A DNA stretch of 33,977 bases from Rickettsiales bacterium (GTDB lineage Bacteria; Pseudomonadota; Alphaproteobacteria; Micavibrionales; GCA-2720935). Numbering within the stretch: position 1 is the stretch's first letter; every line of letters starts with the position of its first letter. The notes beneath the pieces are model-generated. The model was given only the letters and a program-made list of their open reading frames with translations. It ran no database searches and was not told the origin of the DNA. Below, in pieces: positions 1 through 9,165 of this stretch. The DNA is taken from contig PBIV01000059.1 of NCBI GenBank assembly GCA_002720935.1, positions 1 through 33,977 on the forward strand. The letters are read 5' to 3'. The position numbers and the translations under genes were made by a program.

Positions 1-804
<804 letters not shown>

Positions 805-889
805 TTCAATCCTCTTAAATGATAAGGTTAATTTTGTTCATATTTATCTCTTGTCCAACTACGCAAGTCTTCCAAAAATAGTAAATCAT

Positions 890-918
890 GAAATAATGTA
901 GTTTGACCTCCTTGTCAA
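890..918 (-). promoter_or_regulatory. Candidate tuf promoter (TTGACA-N17-TATTTC)
   Basis: Minus-strand TTGACA at 918-913 and a weak -10 at 895-890, upstream of tuf. Confidence 0.35.
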
Positions 919-990
919 GCCCCAATTAACAAGTCAAAGCCTTAGTTTTTTGCAGTTTTTACCTCACCCCTAGAAAATATGAAAATTTTT

Positions 991-1020
991 TTGACAATCC
1001 TTTGTCCGACACTTAATAAT
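991..1020 (+). promoter_or_regulatory. Sigma70-like promoter of the ankyrin operon (TTGACA-N18-AATAAT)
   Basis: Perfect -35 TTGACA at 991-996; AATAAT (5/6 match) at 1015-1020; first ATG at 1056. Confidence 0.55.
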
Positions 1021-1055
1021 TATGAGTAATTAAAAAAATAAGCAGGGAAATTACA

Positions 1056-1565
1056 ATGATCAATAATGACGAGATTTTTGCAAATGGTGTCGCTCTGATT
1101 TATCAAAATGATTATGATGGCTTTTTAGAGCTTGTTGATAATCATCCAACAGCGCTTATTCAAACCGATGATTATCATCGTAATTTATTTCACTATGCTT
1201 GCGCGTTCCAGCGTGAAGAGATTATCTCCCTTCTTTTAAAAGATGGGTTGGATCCAAATAAGAAAAACTCAGAAAAGCAAAGCCCTTTTGAAGTTTACTT
1301 AAGAGCTTGCCCTGAATTCTCAATGGAAGATGGTAGCTTTAATCCAAATAAGATTCCAACCATCAATGAATTTGTTGCCTATGGGGCGTATGTCTCAACC
1401 ATGACATTAAACAATTTTGATGGACAACAGTCACAAAACAAAGCCTTTAAAAAAGATCATAAGATTATTTTAAAAATCTTAGAAGATGTATGGTCAGATC
1501 AGAGCTTAGCATCATGGCGAAAGCCAAAGCGCCCTAACCCACGACCTCCTAAATTTAGACTATAA
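1056..1565 (+). CDS. Ankyrin-repeat-like protein, copy 1, with KPKRPNPRPPK tail
   Basis: 169-aa ORF; ankyrin-like core 'NLFHYACAFQREEIISLLLKDGLDPN'; RBS-like AGGGAAA upstream. Confidence 0.8.
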   Translation: MINNDEIFANGVALIYQNDYDGFLELVDNHPTALIQTDDYHRNLFHYACAFQREEIISLLLKDGLDPNKKNSEKQSPFEVYLRACPEFSMEDGSFNPNKIPTINEFVAYGAYVSTMTLNNFDGQQSQNKAFKKDHKIILKILEDVWSDQSLASWRKPKRPNPRPPKFRL

Positions 1566-1583
1566 AAAATAAGGAAAGATCTC

Positions 1584-2075
1584 ATGAAATTATTACAAGA
1601 AATTATGGGTTACATTAAGAATAAAGACACTGACGGCTTTATAGAACTTGCTGATAAAAACCCTGAGGTTTTGGTTGTGACCGACCGTGATGGCAACAGC
1701 CCTCTTCATTACGCTTGTGCTCTACAAGCTGACGAGATCGCCCTTTTCTTAGTTAAAGAAGGCTTAGATTTGAATGTTAAAGGCTCTGGAAATTTAACCG
1801 CGTTTGAGCTCTACATCAATAATTGTTTTACCAAAGATACCACGAATTCTGGGCTTATTCGCTATAAGTTTGATGTTGTCAAAACATTCTTAAAATATGG
1901 TGCTTTCGTCAACAATGACACCATTAAGGATTTTAAGCGTTTGCAAAGAATTCACCCTGGCTCTCAAACATCTTATAAGCCGATGCTGGACCTTCTGGCA
2001 AAAACAGCAAGAACACAAAATGATCGCAACTGGAAAAAGCCAAAGCGCCCAAATCCGCGCCCACCCAAAATGTAA
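1584..2075 (+). CDS. Ankyrin-repeat-like protein, copy 2, with KPKRPNPRPPK tail
   Basis: 163-aa ORF; 'GNSPLHYACALQADEIALFLVKEGLDLN'; RBS-like AAGGAAAG; 18 nt after copy 1. Confidence 0.8.
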   Translation: MKLLQEIMGYIKNKDTDGFIELADKNPEVLVVTDRDGNSPLHYACALQADEIALFLVKEGLDLNVKGSGNLTAFELYINNCFTKDTTNSGLIRYKFDVVKTFLKYGAFVNNDTIKDFKRLQRIHPGSQTSYKPMLDLLAKTARTQNDRNWKKPKRPNPRPPKM

Positions 2076-2093
2076 ATAAAGGACTTAGAAATT

Positions 2094-2585
2094 ATGAGTG
2101 CATTTAACAAGGCTGTCGAAGCAATAAAATCAAATAACTTTAATCAATTTGAAGAATTACTGGATAACAATCCAACGTTATTGCTTGAAAGTGATCAGAG
2201 TGATTACACGCTGCTTCACTATGCTTGTGCAAAACTAGCCAATGATATGATTTTTATACTGCTTCGTGATGGTGCCAACTTAAACGCTGTCGCCCTTAAT
2301 GATAAAACCCCTTTTGAATTATTTATATTTTCTAATTTCAATAATAAAGATGGAAAAAAGCCTTTTCCACCAGAGCAAATTGAAGCCTTAGAGAAAATTT
2401 TAAACTATAATCCCAATATTCGATTTAATTTGATCCAAGATTTTCGTAAATTTGAACAACATTTTCCAATGACAAATAAAGCCTATGATCAAGTTATTAA
2501 TCTACTGATTGGAAAAGCTTACGAACAACATGAAGGGCGCCCCCCTAAAAAAAGGCCGAACCCAAGACCTAAACCAAAATTTTAA
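2094..2585 (+). CDS. Ankyrin-repeat-like protein, copy 3, with KKRPNPRPKPK tail
   Basis: 163-aa ORF; 'DYTLLHYACAKLANDMIFILLRDGANLN'; RBS-like AAAGGA; 18 nt after copy 2. Confidence 0.8.
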   Translation: MSAFNKAVEAIKSNNFNQFEELLDNNPTLLLESDQSDYTLLHYACAKLANDMIFILLRDGANLNAVALNDKTPFELFIFSNFNNKDGKKPFPPEQIEALEKILNYNPNIRFNLIQDFRKFEQHFPMTNKAYDQVINLLIGKAYEQHEGRPPKKRPNPRPKPKF

Positions 2586-2593
2586 AACAAGAA

Positions 2594-2627
2594 AAAAGCC
2601 CTTAAAAACTCTAAGGGCTTTTCTTTT
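2594..2627 (+). terminator. Rho-independent terminator of the ankyrin operon
   Basis: aaaagccctta / taagggctttt 11-bp stem followed by a T-rich tract. Confidence 0.85.
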
Positions 2628-2647
2628 AAATCTAACTTGTAAATATT

Positions 2648-3523
2648 TTATGTGTTTGGACAAGAAACACGAGATGACCAAACTGATGGCCAGTTGCCAT
2701 TATGCTCCATACCTTCAACCTCAATAATTCTTGCCTTGTCCTTATCGCGTAAATTACGAACAAAATTCTTTGATAAGAAACCAGAGATCACATCATCATT
2801 GGCACCCGTAAAGTGGATTTGCGGGATATTAATCTGTCTTGCGATTGTGGTTGGGTTCACATGCTGATCATATGGTGTCACGCCGTGATGCTCAACAAAG
2901 CCTTCTGTATCAAGATTTCCAGCCACGGTGAAAAGAAGAATAACATCATCACGCATCGCCGCTAAACGTGTTGCGATAACCGCACCGCCCGAATACCCAA
3001 CAAGCTCGAACTCTTCAAACTTATAACGTTCTTTTAAATTATCAAGCGCTTGCATGTAGGAACGAACAACATCATCATTATAAAGTTCAGAGACCCAGAA
3101 TAATGGCGTACATAAAGGTTGTTTTTCAATGCCAACATAGTGACATGGGCGTGCTAAATAAATTCTATTCACAGAACAATCACGCGATGCCATTTTTAAT
3201 CCCATAGGATCAATTGGCGTAGGATCAGGAGAAATCTGTGATTTTGTTAACCATGTAAGACCATCGCCTTCAATAAAGATACGTGCTCTATATTGTTTTG
3301 CCGATGTAAATGCTTTACCAGATTTATTTTCAGGAGAAATTGCCTGATAGCTGTAGAGATGGAAAGGCTCGGTTCGAAGCAATGATCCAGCCATGCTTGA
3401 AGAATTTGCAATCCCTTCAGCTGTCTCAACACGATTACCATAGGCACCAGAGCAAGCCGTAAGTCCCAATAATACCAAACAGAGTGTTAATGATGATAAA
3501 ATTTTAGACTTAAACTGCCCCAT
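2648..3523 (-). CDS. Lipoprotein with alpha/beta-hydrolase-like domain
   Basis: Signal peptide and lipobox MGQFKSKILSSLTLCLVLLGLTAC; nucleophile elbow-like GYSGGA; 'IHFTGANDDVI' near the C-terminus. Confidence 0.75.
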   Translation of the reverse strand: MGQFKSKILSSLTLCLVLLGLTACSGAYGNRVETAEGIANSSSMAGSLLRTEPFHLYSYQAISPENKSGKAFTSAKQYRARIFIEGDGLTWLTKSQISPDPTPIDPMGLKMASRDCSVNRIYLARPCHYVGIEKQPLCTPLFWVSELYNDDVVRSYMQALDNLKERYKFEEFELVGYSGGAVIATRLAAMRDDVILLFTVAGNLDTEGFVEHHGVTPYDQHVNPTTIARQINIPQIHFTGANDDVISGFLSKNFVRNLRDKDKARIIEVEGMEHNGNWPSVWSSRVSCPNT

Positions 3524-3551
3524 AATAATTCCCCTAAATTATAATAAACAC

Positions 3552-4070
3552 TTACCCATTAAACGCTTCGCTAAAGGCTTTTGTAAATCCTTTTAAAGAC
3601 ATTTTTGTTTGAAAACGCTGTCCTTGTTGAATTGAATAGAAAACCTTTACTTCGTTTCCTTGTCTGAATTTAGACAAAACAGTTTCATCCATATTCACAA
3701 TTAACATACAACCCGCTTTGTTACAGCTTTGGATTGGTGCTTGGAAAACTTGCTCATCTTCATCAACTTGGAAAATGAAACCTTCTGGCAAGAAAACGCC
3801 AAGGGGCAACAAGAAACGACCCTTAACACTTCCATCAGGGGCTTTGACCATTGTCAAAGAAACTAAACGGCCTTTTTGACCTTCACGCTCCATCATGACT
3901 TCTTGAACCAAAATGCAGCTCCCCATTTCTTCTTTTTCAGCGCAATTAACAAACCAATCGCCAATGCGGGTTGGTTTAACATCCGCTGCTTTTGTAGACG
4001 CAATATTCAAGCTTAAAACAGCTGCTAATAATAAGGCGGTTAAGCTGTAGCGATTTAATAACTTTCTCAT
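3552..4070 (-). CDS. Invasion-associated locus B (IalB) family protein
   Basis: Signal peptide, then 'IGDWFVNCAEKEEMGSCILVQEV...GRFLLPLGVFLPEGFIFQVDEDEQVFQAPIQSCNKAGCMLIVNMD', the IalB family pattern with paired Cys. Confidence 0.85.
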   Translation of the reverse strand: MRKLLNRYSLTALLLAAVLSLNIASTKAADVKPTRIGDWFVNCAEKEEMGSCILVQEVMMEREGQKGRLVSLTMVKAPDGSVKGRFLLPLGVFLPEGFIFQVDEDEQVFQAPIQSCNKAGCMLIVNMDETVLSKFRQGNEVKVFYSIQQGQRFQTKMSLKGFTKAFSEAFNG

Positions 4071-4127
4071 AAAAAAATACTCTCTTTTCGATTCGTGAAT
4101 TTATATTATTGTTATAACGAAGTTTGA

Positions 4128-7100
4128 TTAAAATTTAAAGGTCGCATTTAAGACACCAGTATGCGCCATATAATCATCCTTAACTTCATTCTCATAGGCA
4201 AGTGACCATTCTGTTAAACCAGATGGTGGACGATAAGCAAGTCCAGCCCCGAAGTTAAATGATGACTGCTCTGATTCAAAACCTTCGATCGAGTATGCCG
4301 TACCGCCATTTGTGTAATTAGCAGAAGCTTCTAATTCATCGCCAACAAAGTCATATGAATATTCTGCATGGAAAGATGGCTCAATCACATAACCACCTCT
4401 ATAGCCAATTTCAGTTTCAAAACGCATCCCCAATGTTCCCTCTAGGGCGGTTAGAGATTCTAACTCAACATTCTGGTTTAAAGCACCACCATTGCGAAGC
4501 TCAATTGTATCGCCTGTTACGTGATAGAATTGCATCCCTGTATAAGGAATAAGTCTTGCAGAGCCAGAAAACGGAACTGCATATCCCATCTCTAATCCTG
4601 TTGAGTATTGGCTCGACATATAATCGCCGCGATATTCACGTGATAAACCACCGAAATCAAGTTCACTTTGTGTTGAAACATCATTAAGCGCGAACCCTAA
4701 ATAACTTTCTAAATAGAAATTACCAGGTGTGTAATCCCCATAAAGTGTTAACTGATAGGAGTTTATTTGTGTTGAGTTTAACGCTGCAGACTCACCATCA
4801 ATATCCGTGATTGCATAGCCAAAGGCCAAGCCAAGACGGCTATCAACACCAATCGCTGTATCAAGCCCCATGGTTACACCATAGCTATCTGCATCATAAC
4901 CAGAGATCCCATTGCGTGAATCTTGTTCTGCGATTGTACCAAAAGCACGCACCCAGAAGTTTTCATTTAAATTGCCGTTACCCGTTGCCAAGCCCGTTCT
5001 ATCATACGAGTTATTGATAAAACTACGCCCAGAACGAAGGGCATTCAAGCGCACAGAAATATTTGAGAAGTTTGCCTGACCAACATCAATCGCCGCAATT
5101 GAATTCCCCATTGAGTTTAAGTCAGGAGATAATTGTTCTGCGGCATTCGCGGCCGATGCATTGCCACCGAAAATGGCTGTATCAAGCGCTGTCCTTGCGG
5201 CTGCATCATCAGCAGTCGTTACAACTTGGTCAGCTGTAATAATCGCTTGTGCTTGGTCTTGAGAAATGTTCAAGTCGTCTTGAACTTCTGCTTGTGTTTT
5301 TGAAGACGCTGTTAAGGTTACACGGTCATTCGGGAAGGCAACAATTGTCGCATTTGTCAAAGCACCAACATTTGTTGGCTGGAATGTCGCATTGTTAATA
5401 TTCAATGTTCCACCCGTTGCATCAATAATATCAACCGTGCCCCTAAATGAGACATCAAATTCAACATTAATTGTAGAATTTGGTGCTAAGTTAATTGTTG
5501 TGTTGTTTGTATCGGCATCTAAATAAACTGGGTTGCCTGTTTCAACGTTGGTTGTTGCCAATGTTGTCCCAGATAAACGAATTGTTGAGCCATCGCTATA
5601 GCCTGTTACTGTACCCGCACCCAATGTCACTGAGTTGGTAAAGTTTGATTCACCATTCACGGTAAAGTTTGTTGCCGCCAAAGTCTGGTTACCAATTGTA
5701 AGGGCAGCACCCGTTGCAACATCAACATTGGCCAAACGATCGGTCGCACCGATATCACCCACAACCGTTGTATTGGTATCAATATCTAAAACACCATCTG
5801 TCTGGGCTGCGGCTGAATCAATATCCCCTGTAATGGTAATATCATTGCTACCCGTTGTTTGGAATGTTGCATTATCAAGTGTAATATTTGTTGCCGTCAC
5901 ATCACTGTTTGTATCAAAGCTTACACTGTCAGCTAAGTTTACTTCTAAAACGCCAGTGCCCGCACCAATTGTACCTGTTAAGCTCGTGTTATCATCAACA
6001 TTAACTATACCAGCACCCGTAATGTCTGTGACATTAACGCTTGCATCAGTCCCATTAAAGCTAATGATTGACGTCCCGTCAGCGAGTGAAATTGTATTAA
6101 TATTAACGTCCAAGCCACTAAAGGTTAGATCAGTGCCCGCTTGAAGGTTCACTTGATCAATACCATTAACAGTACCGATATCTGCATTCAACCTTGCATT
6201 GGTTGATCCCGTTAAAACGTTAATAATACCGTTACCACCAGTTTGATCACCATCAAGCACTGTGCCTGCTGTCACGAAAATATCAGCACCACTTAATTCT
6301 AAAATTGAATCACTTTCCAAACGAATTGTTTGTGAGCGCATATCATCACTGATTGTTAATGTCTCTGTATCGGCAATTGAAATTTGGTTAAGCGTTCTTG
6401 TAAAACCGATTGTACCATTGATAGTTGTTGTCGCATTGATATCTAAAATACCTTGTTCAGATACATCTGATTCAATATTACCTGTGATAACCGTGTTATC
6501 ATTAATTGTTTGTAATGTTGAGCCCGTTGCACCACGAAGCGTGATTGTATCAATGTTGTTAGCAAGCCCCTCAAGTGTTGCTGTAAAGGTGTCTGCAACC
6601 GCTAAAGTTGCTAAGCTTGAGCCTGGAACCGCACCAACATTACCTTCAAAATTCACATTGTTATTGGCAATGATATCACCATTTGAGCCACCCGTGCTAT
6701 TGATGTCATTAACAACAATTGCATTTGTTCCTGATAAGGTTAAACCGCCATCAACAACAATTGTGTTTGCATTTACAACCGTTCCTGTAACGTCCAAAAC
6801 ACCGGCATTAACATCTAAAGTCCCGATACCATTGGCTTCACTACCGATAGAAGCTTCTAAAGTTGCGTTGTTTTCAACCGTAAGCGTACCGCCATTTGTT
6901 GTATCTTGTAGACCGTTTGTAATTGTAACGATAATTCCTGACTCATCTAAAATAAGTTCCGCAGACCCTTCTAGAGATAAATCATGCGTTGCTAAAGATC
7001 CGTTTAAAGTAAGGTTTTTTGTATCCGCAATCTCAACTGATCCAAGTAAGTTATTTTGACCACTATCAAAGCCCGCCTCAAAAACAGTATTACCATCAAT

Positions 7101-8588
7101 GTCGATCACACCCGTTTCTTCACCACCGGCTGAATCAATTGATCCTGTAAAAGATGTTCCATCTTGATCAAAAATTAATGTCGCACCAACACCCCCAGAA
7201 TCATCAAGAGTTACAGCATCAATCTGGTTATTAGCACCACGAAGAGTTGCTGAGAACGCACCCCCACGAACATCCATTGCAGCAATTGAGTTAACCTGAC
7301 CAACATTATCTTCAAAAACAACTGTTTGGTCTAAATCCAAAGAACCAGCAGAGCCACCAGTACTATTCATATCGCCAGTAACAGTAACCGCAGAGCCACC
7401 AGAGAATTGCAAGCCACCATCAAGCGTCAATGTATTAACATCTAACGTGTCTTCAGTAAAACGAAGGGTTGCTGCTGCATCAACCGCCAATGTATCAACA
7501 TCATTGATATCGGCGGCAATCTCACCAGATGCCATGACTGTGATTGTACCGTTAGAACCCGAAATTCCATTTACAGCTGTTACTGTTAAGTTCGTACCGT
7601 TTAGAATTAAATCGCCCGCGCCCTCAAGAATGATATCGTTTGCATTCGCATCATTTCGAAGTTCTAAACTACCCGCAGTATCAACCGTAATCTGACTTAA
7701 ATTATTTCCGTTGAAACCGATAATACCGTTATAGATAACACCATTTGCATCAATATCTAGAACACCTGTACCATTACTATCAGTGTTAATATTACCTGCA
7801 ATCGTTGCGTTATTGGTTGTTGCGTTAAGCGTAGAACCACCGTTCAAGTTCATCGTGAAGAAATTAACAACATCGCCTTGAACCTCTAACGTCCCACCGG
7901 CTTCAACGTTAATTGTGTTAATCCCAGCTGTTGCACCGATATCGCCAGTAACAATACCACTGCCTGCAAAGTCAACAATACCCGCATTACCAATTGTATT
8001 ATCAATTTGACCAGTAATTGTAACACCGTCGGCAATGTTTAAATTAGCATTCGTTCCAACAAATCTGAATGTATCAAGCGTAATATCGTTATTTAAATTA
8101 ACAACGTCATTCTGGTTTCTTAACGTGATAGAACCAGCACCTAAGTTATATTCATCTGTATTATTCACACCGATTGTTAAACTATCTGCTGCATCTGCTG
8201 ATAACTCAAAGTTAATAACATCAGGCGCAACACCACCATTAACACCATCTGCAATAACATCATCTTCTAAAACGATGTTTACACTGGTACTACTGTTATC
8301 AAGTAAAAAGTTGATTGTATCGGCCGTTGTTGAAACTAAATCGCCCTGGTTACCACTAATGGAATTAACACCATCTCCTAATGTTAAATTATCATCAAAA
8401 GTAAAGTCTAACGGTTCAACATTCCCTGTATTATCGGTATACCTAAGATCATCGCCATCACTTAAAGACCGCCCTGTGGCTGTCTCACCGTCAGCAATTG
8501 TAACCTGAGCAGCGTGGGCATCCCCCATTGATAGAGCTAATGTTAGAGCGATAACAGATATTCCAAAACGAAACTTAGATGGCAACAA
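4128..8588 (-). CDS. Autotransporter (type V secretion): repetitive beta-helix-like passenger plus C-terminal beta-barrel
   Basis: 1486 aa; signal peptide; repeats such as 'STGGSAGSLDLDQTVVFEDNVGQVNSIAAMDV'; C-terminal ~280 aa barrel from 'NFWVRAFGTIAEQDSRNG' to terminal '...ATFKF' (C-terminal Phe OMP signature). Confidence 0.92.
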   Translation of the reverse strand: MLPSKFRFGISVIALTLALSMGDAHAAQVTIADGETATGRSLSDGDDLRYTDNTGNVEPLDFTFDDNLTLGDGVNSISGNQGDLVSTTADTINFLLDNSSTSVNIVLEDDVIADGVNGGVAPDVINFELSADAADSLTIGVNNTDEYNLGAGSITLRNQNDVVNLNNDITLDTFRFVGTNANLNIADGVTITGQIDNTIGNAGIVDFAGSGIVTGDIGATAGINTINVEAGGTLEVQGDVVNFFTMNLNGGSTLNATTNNATIAGNINTDSNGTGVLDIDANGVIYNGIIGFNGNNLSQITVDTAGSLELRNDANANDIILEGAGDLILNGTNLTVTAVNGISGSNGTITVMASGEIAADINDVDTLAVDAAATLRFTEDTLDVNTLTLDGGLQFSGGSAVTVTGDMNSTGGSAGSLDLDQTVVFEDNVGQVNSIAAMDVRGGAFSATLRGANNQIDAVTLDDSGGVGATLIFDQDGTSFTGSIDSAGGEETGVIDIDGNTVFEAGFDSGQNNLLGSVEIADTKNLTLNGSLATHDLSLEGSAELILDESGIIVTITNGLQDTTNGGTLTVENNATLEASIGSEANGIGTLDVNAGVLDVTGTVVNANTIVVDGGLTLSGTNAIVVNDINSTGGSNGDIIANNNVNFEGNVGAVPGSSLATLAVADTFTATLEGLANNIDTITLRGATGSTLQTINDNTVITGNIESDVSEQGILDINATTTINGTIGFTRTLNQISIADTETLTISDDMRSQTIRLESDSILELSGADIFVTAGTVLDGDQTGGNGIINVLTGSTNARLNADIGTVNGIDQVNLQAGTDLTFSGLDVNINTISLADGTSIISFNGTDASVNVTDITGAGIVNVDDNTSLTGTIGAGTGVLEVNLADSVSFDTNSDVTATNITLDNATFQTTGSNDITITGDIDSAAAQTDGVLDIDTNTTVVGDIGATDRLANVDVATGAALTIGNQTLAATNFTVNGESNFTNSVTLGAGTVTGYSDGSTIRLSGTTLATTNVETGNPVYLDADTNNTTINLAPNSTINVEFDVSFRGTVDIIDATGGTLNINNATFQPTNVGALTNATIVAFPNDRVTLTASSKTQAEVQDDLNISQDQAQAIITADQVVTTADDAAARTALDTAIFGGNASAANAAEQLSPDLNSMGNSIAAIDVGQANFSNISVRLNALRSGRSFINNSYDRTGLATGNGNLNENFWVRAFGTIAEQDSRNGISGYDADSYGVTMGLDTAIGVDSRLGLAFGYAITDIDGESAALNSTQINSYQLTLYGDYTPGNFYLESYLGFALNDVSTQSELDFGGLSREYRGDYMSSQYSTGLEMGYAVPFSGSARLIPYTGMQFYHVTGDTIELRNGGALNQNVELESLTALEGTLGMRFETEIGYRGGYVIEPSFHAEYSYDFVGDELEASANYTNGGTAYSIEGFESEQSSFNFGAGLAYRPPSGLTEWSLAYENEVKDDYMAHTGVLNATFKF

Positions 8589-8765
8589 AATAAGAGCCTC
8601 CCGATAATAGAAAAGTAAATAGAATCATACTTTTAATAATCTACCTTATTCGCAACGCACGTCAAAATTAAAATTTTGACAGTTTTACGGGTGTGTTGGG
8701 TAATTAAATATTAGTATGTAGATATATATAATATATGGTTCAAAAAAATAAAAAACAACCCGATA

Positions 8766-8797
8766 TAAAAAAAAGCCGCCCTTGAGCGACTTCTTTT
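8766..8797 (-). terminator. Rho-independent terminator downstream of sbtB-like gene
   Basis: Minus strand: agtcgc-tcaagg-gcggct followed by a T run. Confidence 0.7.
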
Positions 8798-8822
8798 AAA
8801 CGTTTAACTAAATCAAATTGTT

Positions 8823-9149
8823 TTAAGATTCAAACTTATTCGGCCTTAAAATCTCGACATCCTCAACATAGGTAATGCCAGGGTAATTTGAAAAATATTT
8901 ATTCGCCACTTGCTCCATAATTTTTTCAGCCATTGATTTGTCATTCACAATAACCTCAATTTTAACATTGGAAAAATTATCAATAACAGAGGCACGATCA
9001 GAGGTTGATCGAACATTACGGCTGCCCTTGCCGCCTGCATCCATAACCGTATAGCCAGTTGCGCCACAAGCCTCTAAAATTTCAAAGACACCTTTTGAAA
9101 TCATTTTCTCTGTAATAATAATAACTTTTTTTGCTTTATGTAGAGTCAT
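8823..9149 (-). CDS. sbtB: PII-like SbtB-family regulator
   Basis: 'KVIIITEKMISKGVFEILEACGATGYTVMDAGGKGSRNVRS...SNVKIEVIV' has the PII fold pattern with the GGKGSRNVR segment seen in SbtB. Start placed at ATG 9149 (good SD AGGAAAGGA) rather than the ORF-track start at 9182, which overlaps sbtA. Confidence 0.85.
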   Translation of the reverse strand: MTLHKAKKVIIITEKMISKGVFEILEACGATGYTVMDAGGKGSRNVRSTSDRASVIDNFSNVKIEVIVNDKSMAEKIMEQVANKYFSNYPGITYVEDVEILRPNKFES

Positions 9150-9165
9150 AATAATATCCTTTCCT

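Noticed and set aside
5635-7059. Plus-strand ORFs of 169 and 265 aa opposite the first autotransporter
   Set aside because: Antisense shadows of a repetitive, stop-poor coding strand (Val/Ser/Pro-rich composition, no SD, no motif).
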